Below the pieces are notes generated by a model, which searched no databases, was not told where the DNA came from, and saw nothing but the letters and a program-made list of their open reading frames with translations. A DNA stretch of 64,000 nucleotides from Ferruginibacter sp. (GTDB taxonomy: Bacteria; Bacteroidota; Bacteroidia; Chitinophagales; Chitinophagaceae), in contig JAQBNH010000006.1 in assembly GCA_028288705.1 (NCBI GenBank), positions 62,001-126,000 on the forward strand, written 5' to 3'. Each line of letters begins with the position of its first letter. Within the stretch, counting starts at the first letter, position 1. Made by a program: the position numbers and the translations under genes. Positions 16,597 to 25,923 of the stretch are shown here, one piece after another.

Positions 16597-17787
16597 ATGA
16601 AGAAATCGTCCTTGTTCGTAATCGGACTTATATTGACTATTGTCATTTTCCTAAGTTGCTCTAAGAATACCGATCCTGTCGTTACCCCATCATACCCCGC
16701 CGTGAGTGATGCATTTGGAACAACCATAAATCTCTCGAACCTGGCAAATTACGCTGTTCAACCGCGCCCGGCGTATATCCAAAAAGATAACAGCGGTGGA
16801 AATATCATCACTAACGCTAAGGCGACGTTAGGAAGGGTGTTATTCTATGACAAAAACCTTAGTGTTGACCAATCAATTTCTTGCGGCAACTGCCATAAAC
16901 AAGAATTTGCGTTTAGTGACACAGCTCTTGTTAGTAACGGCGTCCTCAATGGCGTTACGGGCAGGCATTCTATGCGCCTCATAAACACCCGATTTGCAAA
17001 TGAGTCAAAATTTTTTTGGAACGAACGCGCCGCTTCCCTCGAAATCCAAACTACTCAACCCATCCAGGACCACGCTGAAATGGGTTTCAGCGGAATAAAC
17101 GGCAGAGCTAATATTACTGGCTTACTCAGCCGCTTACAAGGCATCGCTTACTATAACGAGTTATTTAATTTCGTTTATGGGAATTCAACGGTGACGGAAG
17201 GCAGACTGCAAGAATGCCTGGCGCAATTTATACGAAGTATCCAATCGTTTGATTCTAAATATGACGCGGGCCGCTCTCAGGTTGCAAGCGATAACCAGAA
17301 CTTTCCAAATTTTTCGGCCTTGGAAAACACCGGCAAAAATTTATTTATTGCACCGCCGGTTTTTAATCAGGCGGGTGTACGAACCGCCGGCGGCTTGGGC
17401 TGCAACGGTTGCCACCAGGCACCAGAATTCGACATCGATCCAAACACCCGAAACAACGGTATCATTGGTATTATTAATGCCCCGGGACTCGACCTGTTGA
17501 ACACCCGCGCCCCTTCTTTACGAGATCTTACCAAGAGTGATGGAACCGTCAACAGCCCAATGATGCATACAGGTGCATTGAAGACATTACAAGCCGTACT
17601 TGGCCACTACGGGACCATCAATTTAACTGCTGGAAACAACAACCTGGATCCTCGTTTAAGGCCAAACGGAAACGGACAACAACTTCAGTTGACTGCAAAT
17701 GATGTGAATGCCTTGACTGCGTTTTTGCAAACATTGGCAGGTACCGCCGTTTATTCCGACAAAAAATGGTCGAGTCCTTTTCAATAG
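16597..17787 (+). CDS. Di-haem cytochrome-c peroxidase family protein
   Basis: A 396-residue exported protein. A hydrophobic leader ends in a Cys at residue 21 (IVIFLSCSKN), a probable lipoprotein site although the -3 residue is Phe. Two haem-binding CxxCH motifs are seen: CGNCH at 96-100 and CNGCH near residue 270. The arrangement, with NTRFANESKFFWNERAAS and MMHTGALKTL, fits the cytochrome-c peroxidase/MauG family, which reduces hydrogen peroxide or oxidises a partner in the periplasm. No MauG or methylamine genes are nearby. It is followed by a secreted protein of unknown function. Confidence 0.9.
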   Translation: MKKSSLFVIGLILTIVIFLSCSKNTDPVVTPSYPAVSDAFGTTINLSNLANYAVQPRPAYIQKDNSGGNIITNAKATLGRVLFYDKNLSVDQSISCGNCHKQEFAFSDTALVSNGVLNGVTGRHSMRLINTRFANESKFFWNERAASLEIQTTQPIQDHAEMGFSGINGRANITGLLSRLQGIAYYNELFNFVYGNSTVTEGRLQECLAQFIRSIQSFDSKYDAGRSQVASDNQNFPNFSALENTGKNLFIAPPVFNQAGVRTAGGLGCNGCHQAPEFDIDPNTRNNGIIGIINAPGLDLLNTRAPSLRDLTKSDGTVNSPMMHTGALKTLQAVLGHYGTINLTAGNNNLDPRLRPNGNGQQLQLTANDVNALTAFLQTLAGTAVYSDKKWSSPFQ

Positions 17788-17861
17788 AATAAATACAATC
17801 TTGCTATAACTGGAGAAATATTGTATTTTGATTGAATCCAATCAACATACAATTTACCAGC

Positions 17862-18446
17862 ATGAAAAAATTTGGCTTGGCACTTGGATTTTTTTTACTG
17901 GCTTGCACAATCCAGGCCCAAACAAAACCCGTTGCGCTATACGACTTGCTTAAAAAATTAATTCAGGACAGTACTGAATACACCACAACAGGTGATTGGG
18001 CAGTAGGTAAACCCGGTATGTATCCTGTCAGGTGGCAAAAAGACCGCCTGGAGATGAGTGACGACATAAAGATTAATTTCTTCCGAAAAGGAAACGCTAC
18101 TATCCTACTTAACAGCAAAGCTCCTGCGGCTGAATGGAATGTAATCTTGATGGGTCCGAGGATGGGTTTTACTTCGTTTGTTCTTACCAGTGAGCCGTCG
18201 TTAAATTTCGCTCCAAAGCAGGCGCTTGACAGCCTTTTAGGTAATAAGAATTACACAATAACCATATTAAAAAATTGTGCTACCAAAACCGATATGGGAT
18301 TTAACTATTATCGCATGATGCTACCGAAAAAGGTTAGTGCCTGGGTTAAACTAAGTTGGGCTGCGAAAGAAGGTAAATATATAGTTCGATTGGAATGCTA
18401 CGATGACTGGAGCCGGCAAAATGTGGATCTCAGTTGCAGCAGGTGA
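17862..18446 (+). CDS. Secreted hypothetical protein, 194 aa
   Basis: A signal peptide (MKKFGLALGFFLLACTIQAQ) opens a protein with no other recognised domain. The frame is open from a TTG at 17832, but the ATG at 17862 places the signal peptide at the N-terminus. The mature part mixes helix and strand and contains MGPRMGFTSFVL and a basic MMLPKKVSAWVK segment. It lies 74 bases after the di-haem peroxidase, across a nine-pair AT stem (17791-17828), so co-transcription is uncertain. Confidence 0.72.
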   Translation: MKKFGLALGFFLLACTIQAQTKPVALYDLLKKLIQDSTEYTTTGDWAVGKPGMYPVRWQKDRLEMSDDIKINFFRKGNATILLNSKAPAAEWNVILMGPRMGFTSFVLTSEPSLNFAPKQALDSLLGNKNYTITILKNCATKTDMGFNYYRMMLPKKVSAWVKLSWAAKEGKYIVRLECYDDWSRQNVDLSCSR

Positions 18447-18500
18447 CGTAAGGAAATTAACTAAGCAGCCAACAAATGTTTTAATAACTAGTTGCCCTAT

Positions 18501-18548
18501 AAAAAAATATCGGGTACTGATTGCTCAATACCCGATTAGAAAAAAAAT
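18501..18548. terminator. Bidirectional terminator
   Basis: ATCGGGTA (18509-18516) pairs with TACCCGAT (18529-18536). A-rich runs flank both sides, so read on the minus strand the stem is followed by ATTTTTTT. It serves the convergent secreted-protein gene and the E1 gene. Confidence 0.8.
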
Positions 18549-18556
18549 ATATTTAT

Positions 18557-20938
18557 TTATTCGCTCATCATCTCTTTAACCACTCGCACCACATCCTCTG
18601 TATTGGGCTTAGCAAAATAATCTCCGTCACTGCCGTAACCCGGCCGATGAGCTTTTGCTGTCAAAGTTCTTGGCGCTATATCCAGGTAACGATAACCTTT
18701 TTGCTGTTCCATCACGTGATTAAACATGTAGGCAGCAGCACCGCCAGGCACATCTTCATCAACAAATAAAATACGGCTTGTCTTTTTAAGTGACTCCACA
18801 ATGCTATGATTAATGTCAAACGGTAGCAGTGTTTGCACGTCGATTACTTCGCAGCTGATTCCCATTGTCTCCAGGCTGTGGGCTGCTTCCTGAACGATCC
18901 TCAGTGTTGATCCATAACTAACGAGGCTGATATCCAAACCTTCCTTTACAATTTCGGGAATGCCGAGTGGTATGGTATACTGGAGCAGGTTAGTCGGCAA
19001 CTTTTCTTTTAACCTGTAGCCATTCAAACATTCGATAATCAGACCCGGGTCATTGCTTTGCAACAGCGTGTTATACATCCCTACTGCCTGCGTCATATTG
19101 CGCGGCACACAAACGTACATCCCACGAAGTGAATTGATGATCATGCCCATTGGCGACCCGCTATGCCAAATTCCCTCCAACCGATGCCCGCGCGTTCTAA
19201 CAATAAGTGGAACCGATTGTTGCCCGGCCGTACGGAAATGGGTAGTAGCTACATCGTCGCTTAAAGGCTGTAATCCGTATAAGAGGTAATCCAAATATTG
19301 TATTTCTGCAATTGGCCGGAGGCCACGCAATGCCATTCCTATCCCCTGCCCCATGATAGTCAACTCACGAATACCGGTGTCGAAAATTCGTTCCTTGCCA
19401 TGCTTCTCCTGCAAGCCGCTGAAGCCCTGGTTCACGTCACCAATATAACCCAGATCCTCACCAAAGGCTGCAACTTTAGGATTGCTTGCAAATAGCTGAT
19501 CGAAATAATGATTCAATATTTCAAAACCATTTACTGTTGCCGCATCTGCAGCAATGTCGGCTGCTACAACAGGCACCTTTAAAGCACTTTTCGGACCTTC
19601 ATTATACAGGAATGAATCATATAATTTGGCATTATCAGTATGAAGACGCTGATAGTAATTCCTGAGTTCTATTACAGCGGTATCCTGCGACGACAATAAA
19701 CCGGAAGCAGTTGCCAGAGTTTTTAACACATCTCTGCGCATCGGCTCCCGCAAGGAGATAAGTTCCGATACAAGCGACGGAATCTGATCATTTAATCCCG
19801 AAACATTATTTAAAAAACCTGCAGCTTCATTAACAATTTTCCTGATGGGGTCAAGGTAGTTAGCCCATGCACGTTGTTTTGCTTCTTTTACGAGTACAGT
19901 TGCTTCTTCCTCAATCTGTTTCAGCTCCTCCTCCTGAGCCAATGCATTTGCAAAGATCCAGGCTTTCATTTGTTTGATACAATCCCAGTCTTTCTCCCAA
20001 CCAAGACGGCTGGTATCCTTATAACGTTCATGGCTACCCGATGTGGAGTGTCCCTGAGGTTGGGTAATTTCTTCAATGTGAAACAAAGCCGGTGTGTGAG
20101 TATCCCGGATTTTTTGAATGGCAGGCTCCAATACTTCACACATACCTGCATAATCCCAGCCCTTCAATTTGTAAATCTCGATACCATTCGTATCGTCTTC
20201 TTTTTGCATTCCTGCCAGTGCGGATGAGATAGATGCCTTTGTTGTTTGATATTTTTTCGGAACAGAAATACCATAGCCGTCATCCCAAACAAAAACGGCA
20301 AGCGGAACCTGCAATACTCCCGCGGCATTCATCGTTTCCCAGAAATGCCCCTCGCTCGTGGAAGCATCGCCAATAGTACAAAAACAAATCTCGTTTCCTT
20401 TATCACTTAATTCGGTGAGTTCATGGAGTGAAGGAACATTGCGAAATATTTTGGAAGCGAAAGCCAAACCAAGCGCACGTGGCATCTGGCCTGCCGTTGG
20501 GGCAATGTCACTGGAAATATTTTTCGTCTGTGAGAGCGGTAACCAATTCCCCGCTGTATCTACCATTTTAGTGGCAAAATGCGCATTCATCTGGCGACCT
20601 GCGCTGAATGGATCGTTTTTTACATCGGGATCTGCATACAATTGAGCAAAGAATTGTTCAACTGTGGCCAGCTCGCTGGCAAACATGAAGGTTTGATCGC
20701 GATAATAGCCTGAACGGAAATCCCCCGGTTGAAAAAACTTCGCCATGGCGATCTGAGCCACTTCTTTTCCATCTCCAAAAATGCCAAATTTGGCCTTGCC
20801 TGTCAGCACTTCTTTACGGCCAAGCAGGCTCGTTTCGCGGCTGATACAGGCATAACGGTAATCTTTGAGCACCTCGGTTCTGAAATTATCAAAACTGAGT
20901 TGTTCCTGCAAGGCAGCATCGGTGTTCATTGTATCCAT
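18557..20938 (-). CDS. 2-oxoacid dehydrogenase E1, alpha and beta subunits fused
   Basis: A 793-residue thiamine-diphosphate enzyme. The N-terminal half (about 25-400) is an E1-alpha domain with the cofactor motif GDASTSEGHFWETMNAAG ending in DDGYGIS. The C-terminal half (about 455-790) is a transketolase-like E1-beta domain with FGEDLGYIGDVNQGF, FDTGIRELTIMGQGIG and the C-terminal LLPFDINHSI. Such fused E1 proteins of Bacteroidota decarboxylate branched-chain or related 2-oxoacids and pass the acyl group to an E2 core, which is not encoded here. Substrate cannot be settled from sequence. It is transcribed alone. Confidence 0.93.
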   Translation of the reverse strand: MDTMNTDAALQEQLSFDNFRTEVLKDYRYACISRETSLLGRKEVLTGKAKFGIFGDGKEVAQIAMAKFFQPGDFRSGYYRDQTFMFASELATVEQFFAQLYADPDVKNDPFSAGRQMNAHFATKMVDTAGNWLPLSQTKNISSDIAPTAGQMPRALGLAFASKIFRNVPSLHELTELSDKGNEICFCTIGDASTSEGHFWETMNAAGVLQVPLAVFVWDDGYGISVPKKYQTTKASISSALAGMQKEDDTNGIEIYKLKGWDYAGMCEVLEPAIQKIRDTHTPALFHIEEITQPQGHSTSGSHERYKDTSRLGWEKDWDCIKQMKAWIFANALAQEEELKQIEEEATVLVKEAKQRAWANYLDPIRKIVNEAAGFLNNVSGLNDQIPSLVSELISLREPMRRDVLKTLATASGLLSSQDTAVIELRNYYQRLHTDNAKLYDSFLYNEGPKSALKVPVVAADIAADAATVNGFEILNHYFDQLFASNPKVAAFGEDLGYIGDVNQGFSGLQEKHGKERIFDTGIRELTIMGQGIGMALRGLRPIAEIQYLDYLLYGLQPLSDDVATTHFRTAGQQSVPLIVRTRGHRLEGIWHSGSPMGMIINSLRGMYVCVPRNMTQAVGMYNTLLQSNDPGLIIECLNGYRLKEKLPTNLLQYTIPLGIPEIVKEGLDISLVSYGSTLRIVQEAAHSLETMGISCEVIDVQTLLPFDINHSIVESLKKTSRILFVDEDVPGGAAAYMFNHVMEQQKGYRYLDIAPRTLTAKAHRPGYGSDGDYFAKPNTEDVVRVVKEMMSE

Positions 20939-21032
20939 GGCGTCTAAATTGCAGCAAATTTATCAATTTTAACCCGCTTTGTTAAAAAATGGCAAAGTGA
21001 ATAACAATTTAGCAGGAAAGCGAACGTTTTAT

Positions 21033-21040
21033 TATCTTTG
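21033..21040 (+). promoter_or_regulatory. -7 promoter element (TATCTTTG) of the DUF1573 pair
   Basis: Exact TAnnTTTG match, 24 bases before the ATG of the first DUF1573 gene; it predicts a leader of about 20 bases. Confidence 0.65.
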
Positions 21041-21064
21041 AAATCCTTAAATAGCATATAAAAA

Positions 21065-21526
21065 ATGAAAAAATTACTCGTTGTGGCCGGCCTTTGTTTT
21101 TTTGCTGCAGGTGTGTCTGCACAAACTTCCGTGAAGCCAGTTTCTGTTATTGCAGAAGTGAAACTTCCTGATGAAGGGCTTACTTTAAAAGAAGCAGAAT
21201 ATAATTTTGGCAAAATCCCACAGGGAAAACCTGTTACTCATGTATTTGAAGTAACCAATACGGGCAAAACCCCTTTCAAACTGGATAACGTTCAGGCAAG
21301 TTGCGGATGTACTACTCCTGAGTGGGATCGTGAAGCAATCATCGCTCCCGGCGCTACAAGCAAAATAACCGTTGGATACAATGCAGCAGCTGAAGGTCCG
21401 TTTACCAAAATGATTACCATCACTTATAACGGAACTCAAAGCAAACAATTTCAAATAAAAGGTGAGGTTTGGGCTACACCAGCAGCAAGCGCACCAAGTA
21501 ACGAAGGCCTGAAAAATTTAAACTAA
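21065..21526 (+). CDS. DUF1573 domain secreted protein
   Basis: A 153-residue protein with a signal peptide (residues 1-20, ending VSAQ). The mature part is a single Ig-like DUF1573 domain: EYNFGKIPQGKPVTHVFEVTNTGKTPF and the conserved ASCGCTTPEW with its two Cys. The role of the domain is not established; it is common in Bacteroidota periplasm. The next gene, 21 bases downstream, encodes a related protein, so the pair arose by tandem duplication and is one operon. Confidence 0.92.
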   Translation: MKKLLVVAGLCFFAAGVSAQTSVKPVSVIAEVKLPDEGLTLKEAEYNFGKIPQGKPVTHVFEVTNTGKTPFKLDNVQASCGCTTPEWDREAIIAPGATSKITVGYNAAAEGPFTKMITITYNGTQSKQFQIKGEVWATPAASAPSNEGLKNLN

Positions 21527-21547
21527 TCAACTAAAATCATCATTCTC

Positions 21548-22072
21548 ATGAAAAAATTATTATTCTCTTTATCCGCCCTGGTGTTAACTACAGTGGCTTT
21601 TGCTCAAAAGAAAGCGGAAGATGTAGCAAAATTTAAGACGGAAACTATTGAAATGGGTAAACTGGAAGTAAGTCACCCACAGACTGCAGTTTTTACGGTT
21701 ACCAATGTTAGTAACGAACCACTAATCATTGAACAGGCAAACCCCACTTGCGGCTGTACAATCGGTAATTATACAAAGGAACCAATTGCTCCTGGTAAAA
21801 CGGGAGAAATTACTGCTACATATAATGCAGGTTCAGTTGGTGCGTTTGAAAAACACATGACTGTAAAATTTGCCGGTGTTGACGAAATGAAAAGCATCAC
21901 CATCAAAGGTGAAGTGTTAACAGCAGACGAATATGCTAAATTGAAGCCTGCTACCCCAACGTCTACAGTTGAAACGAAAGTGAAAACAAAAGCACCTAAA
22001 GCTGCCGGCAAAACTAAAACCACTAAAACAAAAGTAAAAACAACTACAACCGCAACAACTGCAAAAATGTAG
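21548..22072 (+). CDS. DUF1573 domain secreted protein with Lys/Thr-rich tail
   Basis: A 174-residue paralogue of the preceding protein. Signal peptide to about residue 19 (VAFAQ), a DUF1573 domain with NPTCGCTIGNY, then from about residue 135 a tail of some 40 residues made almost only of Lys, Thr, Ala and Pro. The tail is absent from the first copy and is strongly basic, so it could bind peptidoglycan, polysaccharide or another acidic partner; this is inference. It is followed by a strong terminator. Confidence 0.9.
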   Translation: MKKLLFSLSALVLTTVAFAQKKAEDVAKFKTETIEMGKLEVSHPQTAVFTVTNVSNEPLIIEQANPTCGCTIGNYTKEPIAPGKTGEITATYNAGSVGAFEKHMTVKFAGVDEMKSITIKGEVLTADEYAKLKPATPTSTVETKVKTKAPKAAGKTKTTKTKVKTTTTATTAKM

Positions 22073-22090
22073 TTTTTACGAGATAAAAAA

Positions 22091-22121
22091 AAAGCTTCCC
22101 AACCGGGAGGCTTTTTTTTTG
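22091..22121 (+). terminator. Terminator of the DUF1573 operon
   Basis: AGCTTCCC and GGGAGGCT pair around AACC, with an A-run before and nine T residues after. Confidence 0.9.
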
Positions 22122-22190
22122 CCCTGAATTTTACTTGGAACTATTATTGATTAATCACTACATTTAATCACAACATTCTAATCAAATTTA

Positions 22191-23606
22191 ATGAGCGAAA
22201 CGCAATATAATTTTGGGATGATCGGCTTAGGTACGATGGGTTGTAACCTCGTGCTGAATATGAGCGATAAAAATTTTACTGTTGCCGGGTATGATAAAGA
22301 TCCCGCAAAGGTTGATGCGCTAAATAATCTTGCAGGAAGCAGGCCACTAAAAGCATTCAGCGATATAAGTACTTTTACGAACTCGCTTTCAACTCCACGG
22401 GTAATCATGTTGCTCGTGCCCGCAGGCCCGATTGTAGATGCCGTTATTAAAGAACTCAGGCCGCTGCTCACTGCGGAAGACGTAATCATCGATTGCGGCA
22501 ATTCTCATTTCATTGATACGCAATTGCGGATTGACAACCTGTCAAAAGAAGGATTGCATTTTATGGGAATTGGTGTTTCCGGCGGCGAAACCGGGGCAAG
22601 GTTTGGACCGAGTATTATGCCTGGTGGAGACAAAGCAGCTTACCAAAGAATAGCCCCTATGCTTGACGCCATCTCCGCAAAAGTGGAAGGCGTGCCATGT
22701 ACGGCTTATATGGGAACGGGTGCCGCCGGCCATTACGTGAAGATGGTTCATAATGGAATAGAATATGCGCTGATGCAGTTAATTTCCGAAGCCTACCATT
22801 TATTGAAACATGCCGGACGCTCTAACAAGGAGTTGCACGATATTTTCACAAGGTGGAACAAAGGTGTTCTGCGTTCCTTCCTCATGGAGATTACGGCTGC
22901 TATTTTTGAACAGCCGGATGAATCGGGCGCAGAAATGCTGATCGACAAGATAAAGGATACTGCTCACCAGAAAGGAACAGGCGCATGGATGAGCCAGGAT
23001 GCAATGAAAATTCCGGCACCGATTGCTGCCATTGATGCTGCTGTTTCTCAACGTATCCTCTCTTCTTTAAAAGAAGAAAGGGTTGCCGCAGCCGGATCAA
23101 TTTCTGGTGCAACGGCGAAAGATATGCCAGCACGATTTGAAGAATCAGCACTGGAAAATGCCTTGCATGCTGCATTTATTATTACTTATGCCCAAGGCCT
23201 CGCCATGTTGCAAAAGGCATCCGATAGTTATAAATACGGCGTCAATATCGCCACAGTTTCTACGATATGGCGGGGTGGTTGTATTATCAGGGCGGGATTG
23301 CTTGAAGGGATCACAGAAGTGTTTGACAAAGATCCAGGGCTCACCAACCTCATGCTCGACCCGGCACAAAAAAACACACTTGAATCGTTGCTCCCTGCCA
23401 TGCGAAGCATTGTTCAATCGGGCATTGGCGCTGCGATTCCGTTGCCTTCGTTTTCCTCATGCATTCATTATTATGACAGTTATCATAGTGCCTGGTTACC
23501 CGCAAACCTCGTTCAGGCGCAGCGTGATTTTTTTGGCGCACATACTTACGAACGCACTGACAAGCCCGGAACTTTTCATACAAACTGGAACGAAACCATT
23601 CAATAA
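22191..23606 (+). CDS. gnd: 6-phosphogluconate dehydrogenase (decarboxylating)
   Basis: A 471-residue enzyme that oxidises 6-phosphogluconate to ribulose 5-phosphate, CO2 and NADPH. The dinucleotide-binding motif is MIGLGTMGCNLVLNM, the substrate segment GVSGGETGARFGPSIMPGG contains the conserved Ser-Gly-Gly, and KMVHNGIEYALMQ carries the catalytic Lys and Asn. KIKDTAHQKGTGAWMS and the C-terminal tail are also typical of the long 470-residue form. It is first of three consecutive genes of the oxidative pentose phosphate pathway, three bases before zwf. Confidence 0.97.
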   Translation: MSETQYNFGMIGLGTMGCNLVLNMSDKNFTVAGYDKDPAKVDALNNLAGSRPLKAFSDISTFTNSLSTPRVIMLLVPAGPIVDAVIKELRPLLTAEDVIIDCGNSHFIDTQLRIDNLSKEGLHFMGIGVSGGETGARFGPSIMPGGDKAAYQRIAPMLDAISAKVEGVPCTAYMGTGAAGHYVKMVHNGIEYALMQLISEAYHLLKHAGRSNKELHDIFTRWNKGVLRSFLMEITAAIFEQPDESGAEMLIDKIKDTAHQKGTGAWMSQDAMKIPAPIAAIDAAVSQRILSSLKEERVAAAGSISGATAKDMPARFEESALENALHAAFIITYAQGLAMLQKASDSYKYGVNIATVSTIWRGGCIIRAGLLEGITEVFDKDPGLTNLMLDPAQKNTLESLLPAMRSIVQSGIGAAIPLPSFSSCIHYYDSYHSAWLPANLVQAQRDFFGAHTYERTDKPGTFHTNWNETIQ

Positions 23607-23609
23607 ATC

Positions 23610-25133
23610 ATGGCAACAACAAGAAAGACATCTCCTACCATCATTACAATTTTTGGCGGCTCCGGTGATTTGACCTGGCGTAAACTCGCTCCGGCATTAT
23701 ATAATTTATTTTTAGACAACTGGCTGAATGAACATCTATGCATTGTGTGTACAGGCAGATCGGAAATGAGTAATCCTGCCTTTATTAAAAGACTGAAAGA
23801 AGGCGTAGATAAGTTTTCCCGCCGCGGGAAAACGAAGAAGGCAGAATGGGATCAGTTTTCTAAATCAATCGAATACCAGCAGGCTGATTTCACACAGGCG
23901 AAGATGTATAACGGATTAAAAAAACAAATCGCAGCATTCGAAAAAAAGGCCGGAGAAAAAGCAAATAAGATTTTTTACCTCGCGGTGCCTCCTGCATTTT
24001 TTGAGCCAATTGCGAAAAGAATTGGTGAAGCAGGGTTAGCAGAAGACCGTGAATTCTCCCGGCTTGTAATCGAGAAACCATTCGGTTCTGACCTGGATAG
24101 CGCACGCAACCTCAACAATTCGTTACTGACGATTTTTGAAGAAAATCAACTTTACCGGATAGATCATTATTTAGGTAAAGAAACCGTTCAGAATATCCTA
24201 GCATTTCGGTTTGCCAACGCCTTATTTGAGCCGATCTGGAACCGAAATTATATCGATCATGTTCAAATCACCGTGGCTGAAAAAATTGGTGTGGAAGACC
24301 GCGGCAATTATTACGAACATAGTGGCGTGCTGAGAGACATGATTCAAAATCACCTGATGCAGTTGCTTTGCCTGATCGCGATGGAGCCGCCCGTTAGTTT
24401 TAATGCGGATGAGGTTCGTAACCGAAAAGTGGACGTGCTTCATGCCATCAGAAAATTAAAAAAAGAAGACGTACATAATTTTGCTGTTCGGGGCCAGTAC
24501 GATGCGGGTTGGATGGAAGGAAAAAAAGTTAAAGGCTACCGGCATGAAAAAGATGTGGCAGCTGATTCACCCGTTGAAACATTTGCAGCTATAAAATTTT
24601 TTATAGATAATTGGCGATGGAATAATGTTCCTTTTTACGTGCGCTCGGGTAAACGGATGCCGGATGCAATTTCGGTTATTACAATAGAATTCAAACCGGT
24701 GCCGCATCAGTCGTTCCCGGATGAGGCGATCGAAAACTGGCAGCCCAACCGGATGATCCTGAATATTCAACCCGATATGGGAATTCGCATTCGCTTCCAG
24801 GCAAAAAAGCCGGGGCTGCAAATGCAATTAAACCCTGTGGACATGCTCTTTAATTATTCCGATGCTTATTCATCTACCGGAACGCCGGAAGCTTACGAAA
24901 CACTTTTGCTCGATGTTATCGAGGGGGATGCGACTTTATTTATGCGCGCCGACCAGGTGGAAGCAGCCTGGCAGATCGTGATGCCCATCCTGGAAACATG
25001 GAAAGGAAATCATTCCGTTAATTTTCCAAATTATGCCGCGGGCACGCAGGGACCGGAAACTTCGGAAGCGCTCATCGCAAGAGATGGCAATAACTGGATC
25101 GTAATGCCGTTAGAAAAAAATGGGCATGAATAA
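23610..25133 (+). CDS. zwf: Glucose-6-phosphate dehydrogenase
   Basis: A 507-residue enzyme that oxidises glucose 6-phosphate to 6-phosphoglucono-lactone with NADP+. The coenzyme-binding motif is FGGSGDLTWRKLAPALYNL near the N-terminus and the active-site motif RIDHYLGKETVQN is exact (about residues 178-190). Its stop codon lies inside the start of pgl, so the two are translationally coupled. Order gnd-zwf-pgl means all three enzymes of the oxidative branch are made from one message. Confidence 0.97.
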   Translation: MATTRKTSPTIITIFGGSGDLTWRKLAPALYNLFLDNWLNEHLCIVCTGRSEMSNPAFIKRLKEGVDKFSRRGKTKKAEWDQFSKSIEYQQADFTQAKMYNGLKKQIAAFEKKAGEKANKIFYLAVPPAFFEPIAKRIGEAGLAEDREFSRLVIEKPFGSDLDSARNLNNSLLTIFEENQLYRIDHYLGKETVQNILAFRFANALFEPIWNRNYIDHVQITVAEKIGVEDRGNYYEHSGVLRDMIQNHLMQLLCLIAMEPPVSFNADEVRNRKVDVLHAIRKLKKEDVHNFAVRGQYDAGWMEGKKVKGYRHEKDVAADSPVETFAAIKFFIDNWRWNNVPFYVRSGKRMPDAISVITIEFKPVPHQSFPDEAIENWQPNRMILNIQPDMGIRIRFQAKKPGLQMQLNPVDMLFNYSDAYSSTGTPEAYETLLLDVIEGDATLFMRADQVEAAWQIVMPILETWKGNHSVNFPNYAAGTQGPETSEALIARDGNNWIVMPLEKNGHE

Positions 25134-25857
25134 AATCAATGTGTATACAAATGAATCGCTGCTCAGCAAAGCTGTAGCAGAATTTATCATTGATTTGGCG
25201 CAACAATCGATCGCAGATACAGGACGATTTACCATTGCACTCTCAGGTGGAAAAACGCCTTCTACCTTATTTACCTTACTCGCGCAATCCACATATAGCA
25301 AACGCCTTAACTGGAAACAGGTCTTTGTTTTTTGGGGCGATGAACGTTGTGTTCCTGCAGACGATGAACGTAACAACAGTTTTGTCGCCCGTCAACTCTT
25401 ACTTAACCAGGTGAAAATCCCAACGGAAAATATTTTTGCAGTGCCCGTGCGTTTGTCTCCTGAAAAAGCGGCCAAAAGTTATGAAGCGGCGATCAGGCAA
25501 TTTTTCAGAGTGGAGCATCCTGTTTTCGACCTCATTTTATTGGGCATGGGCGATAATGGCCACACCGCTTCTCTTTTTCCCGGTACGGAAATCCTTAAAG
25601 AAAAAACCGCGTTGGTAAAAGAGGTTTTCATACCCGAACTGGACATGTGGCGGGTGAGTTTCACTGCGCCCTTCATCAACCAGGCGAAAAACATCCTCTT
25701 TCTCGTCACCGGTAAATCAAAAGCAGCGATGCTCCAACAGGTGTTGGAAGAAAAACCAAACGCCCTTAAATATCCCGCTCAAATGATCAAAGCAGCTAAA
25801 GGGCACCAGTTATCCTGGTTTCTAGACAAGCCAGCAGCATCAAAACTCAGCAGTTAA
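25126..25857 (+). CDS. pgl: 6-phosphogluconolactonase
   Basis: A 243-residue lactonase that hydrolyses 6-phosphoglucono-lactone between the Zwf and Gnd steps. Family motifs are ALSGGKTPSTLFTLLA, FWGDERCVPADDERNN and ILLGMGDNGHTASLFPG. Two ATGs overlap the end of zwf (25120 and 25126); I chose the second because it gives the usual MNKINVY start and an eight-base ATGAATAA overlap. Cytoplasmic. Last gene of the gnd-zwf-pgl operon. Confidence 0.95.
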   Translation: MNKINVYTNESLLSKAVAEFIIDLAQQSIADTGRFTIALSGGKTPSTLFTLLAQSTYSKRLNWKQVFVFWGDERCVPADDERNNSFVARQLLLNQVKIPTENIFAVPVRLSPEKAAKSYEAAIRQFFRVEHPVFDLILLGMGDNGHTASLFPGTEILKEKTALVKEVFIPELDMWRVSFTAPFINQAKNILFLVTGKSKAAMLQQVLEEKPNALKYPAQMIKAAKGHQLSWFLDKPAASKLSS

Positions 25858-25923
25858 CGACAGCCTTTATGTCAGCCCGTTTTCTTTGGCTTAATTTTTA
25901 CGCCAGCATTCAAAATCATTCGC

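Noticed and set aside
17791..17828. Nine-pair AT stem after the di-haem peroxidase gene, considered as a terminator
   Set aside because: The 20-base loop, lack of GC pairs and absence of a clean T-run make it weak; noted only as a possible boundary.
23083..23673. Plus-strand open frame of 196 codons overlapping gnd and zwf in another phase
   Set aside because: The composition is that of an out-of-frame shadow, and both overlapped genes are unambiguous.
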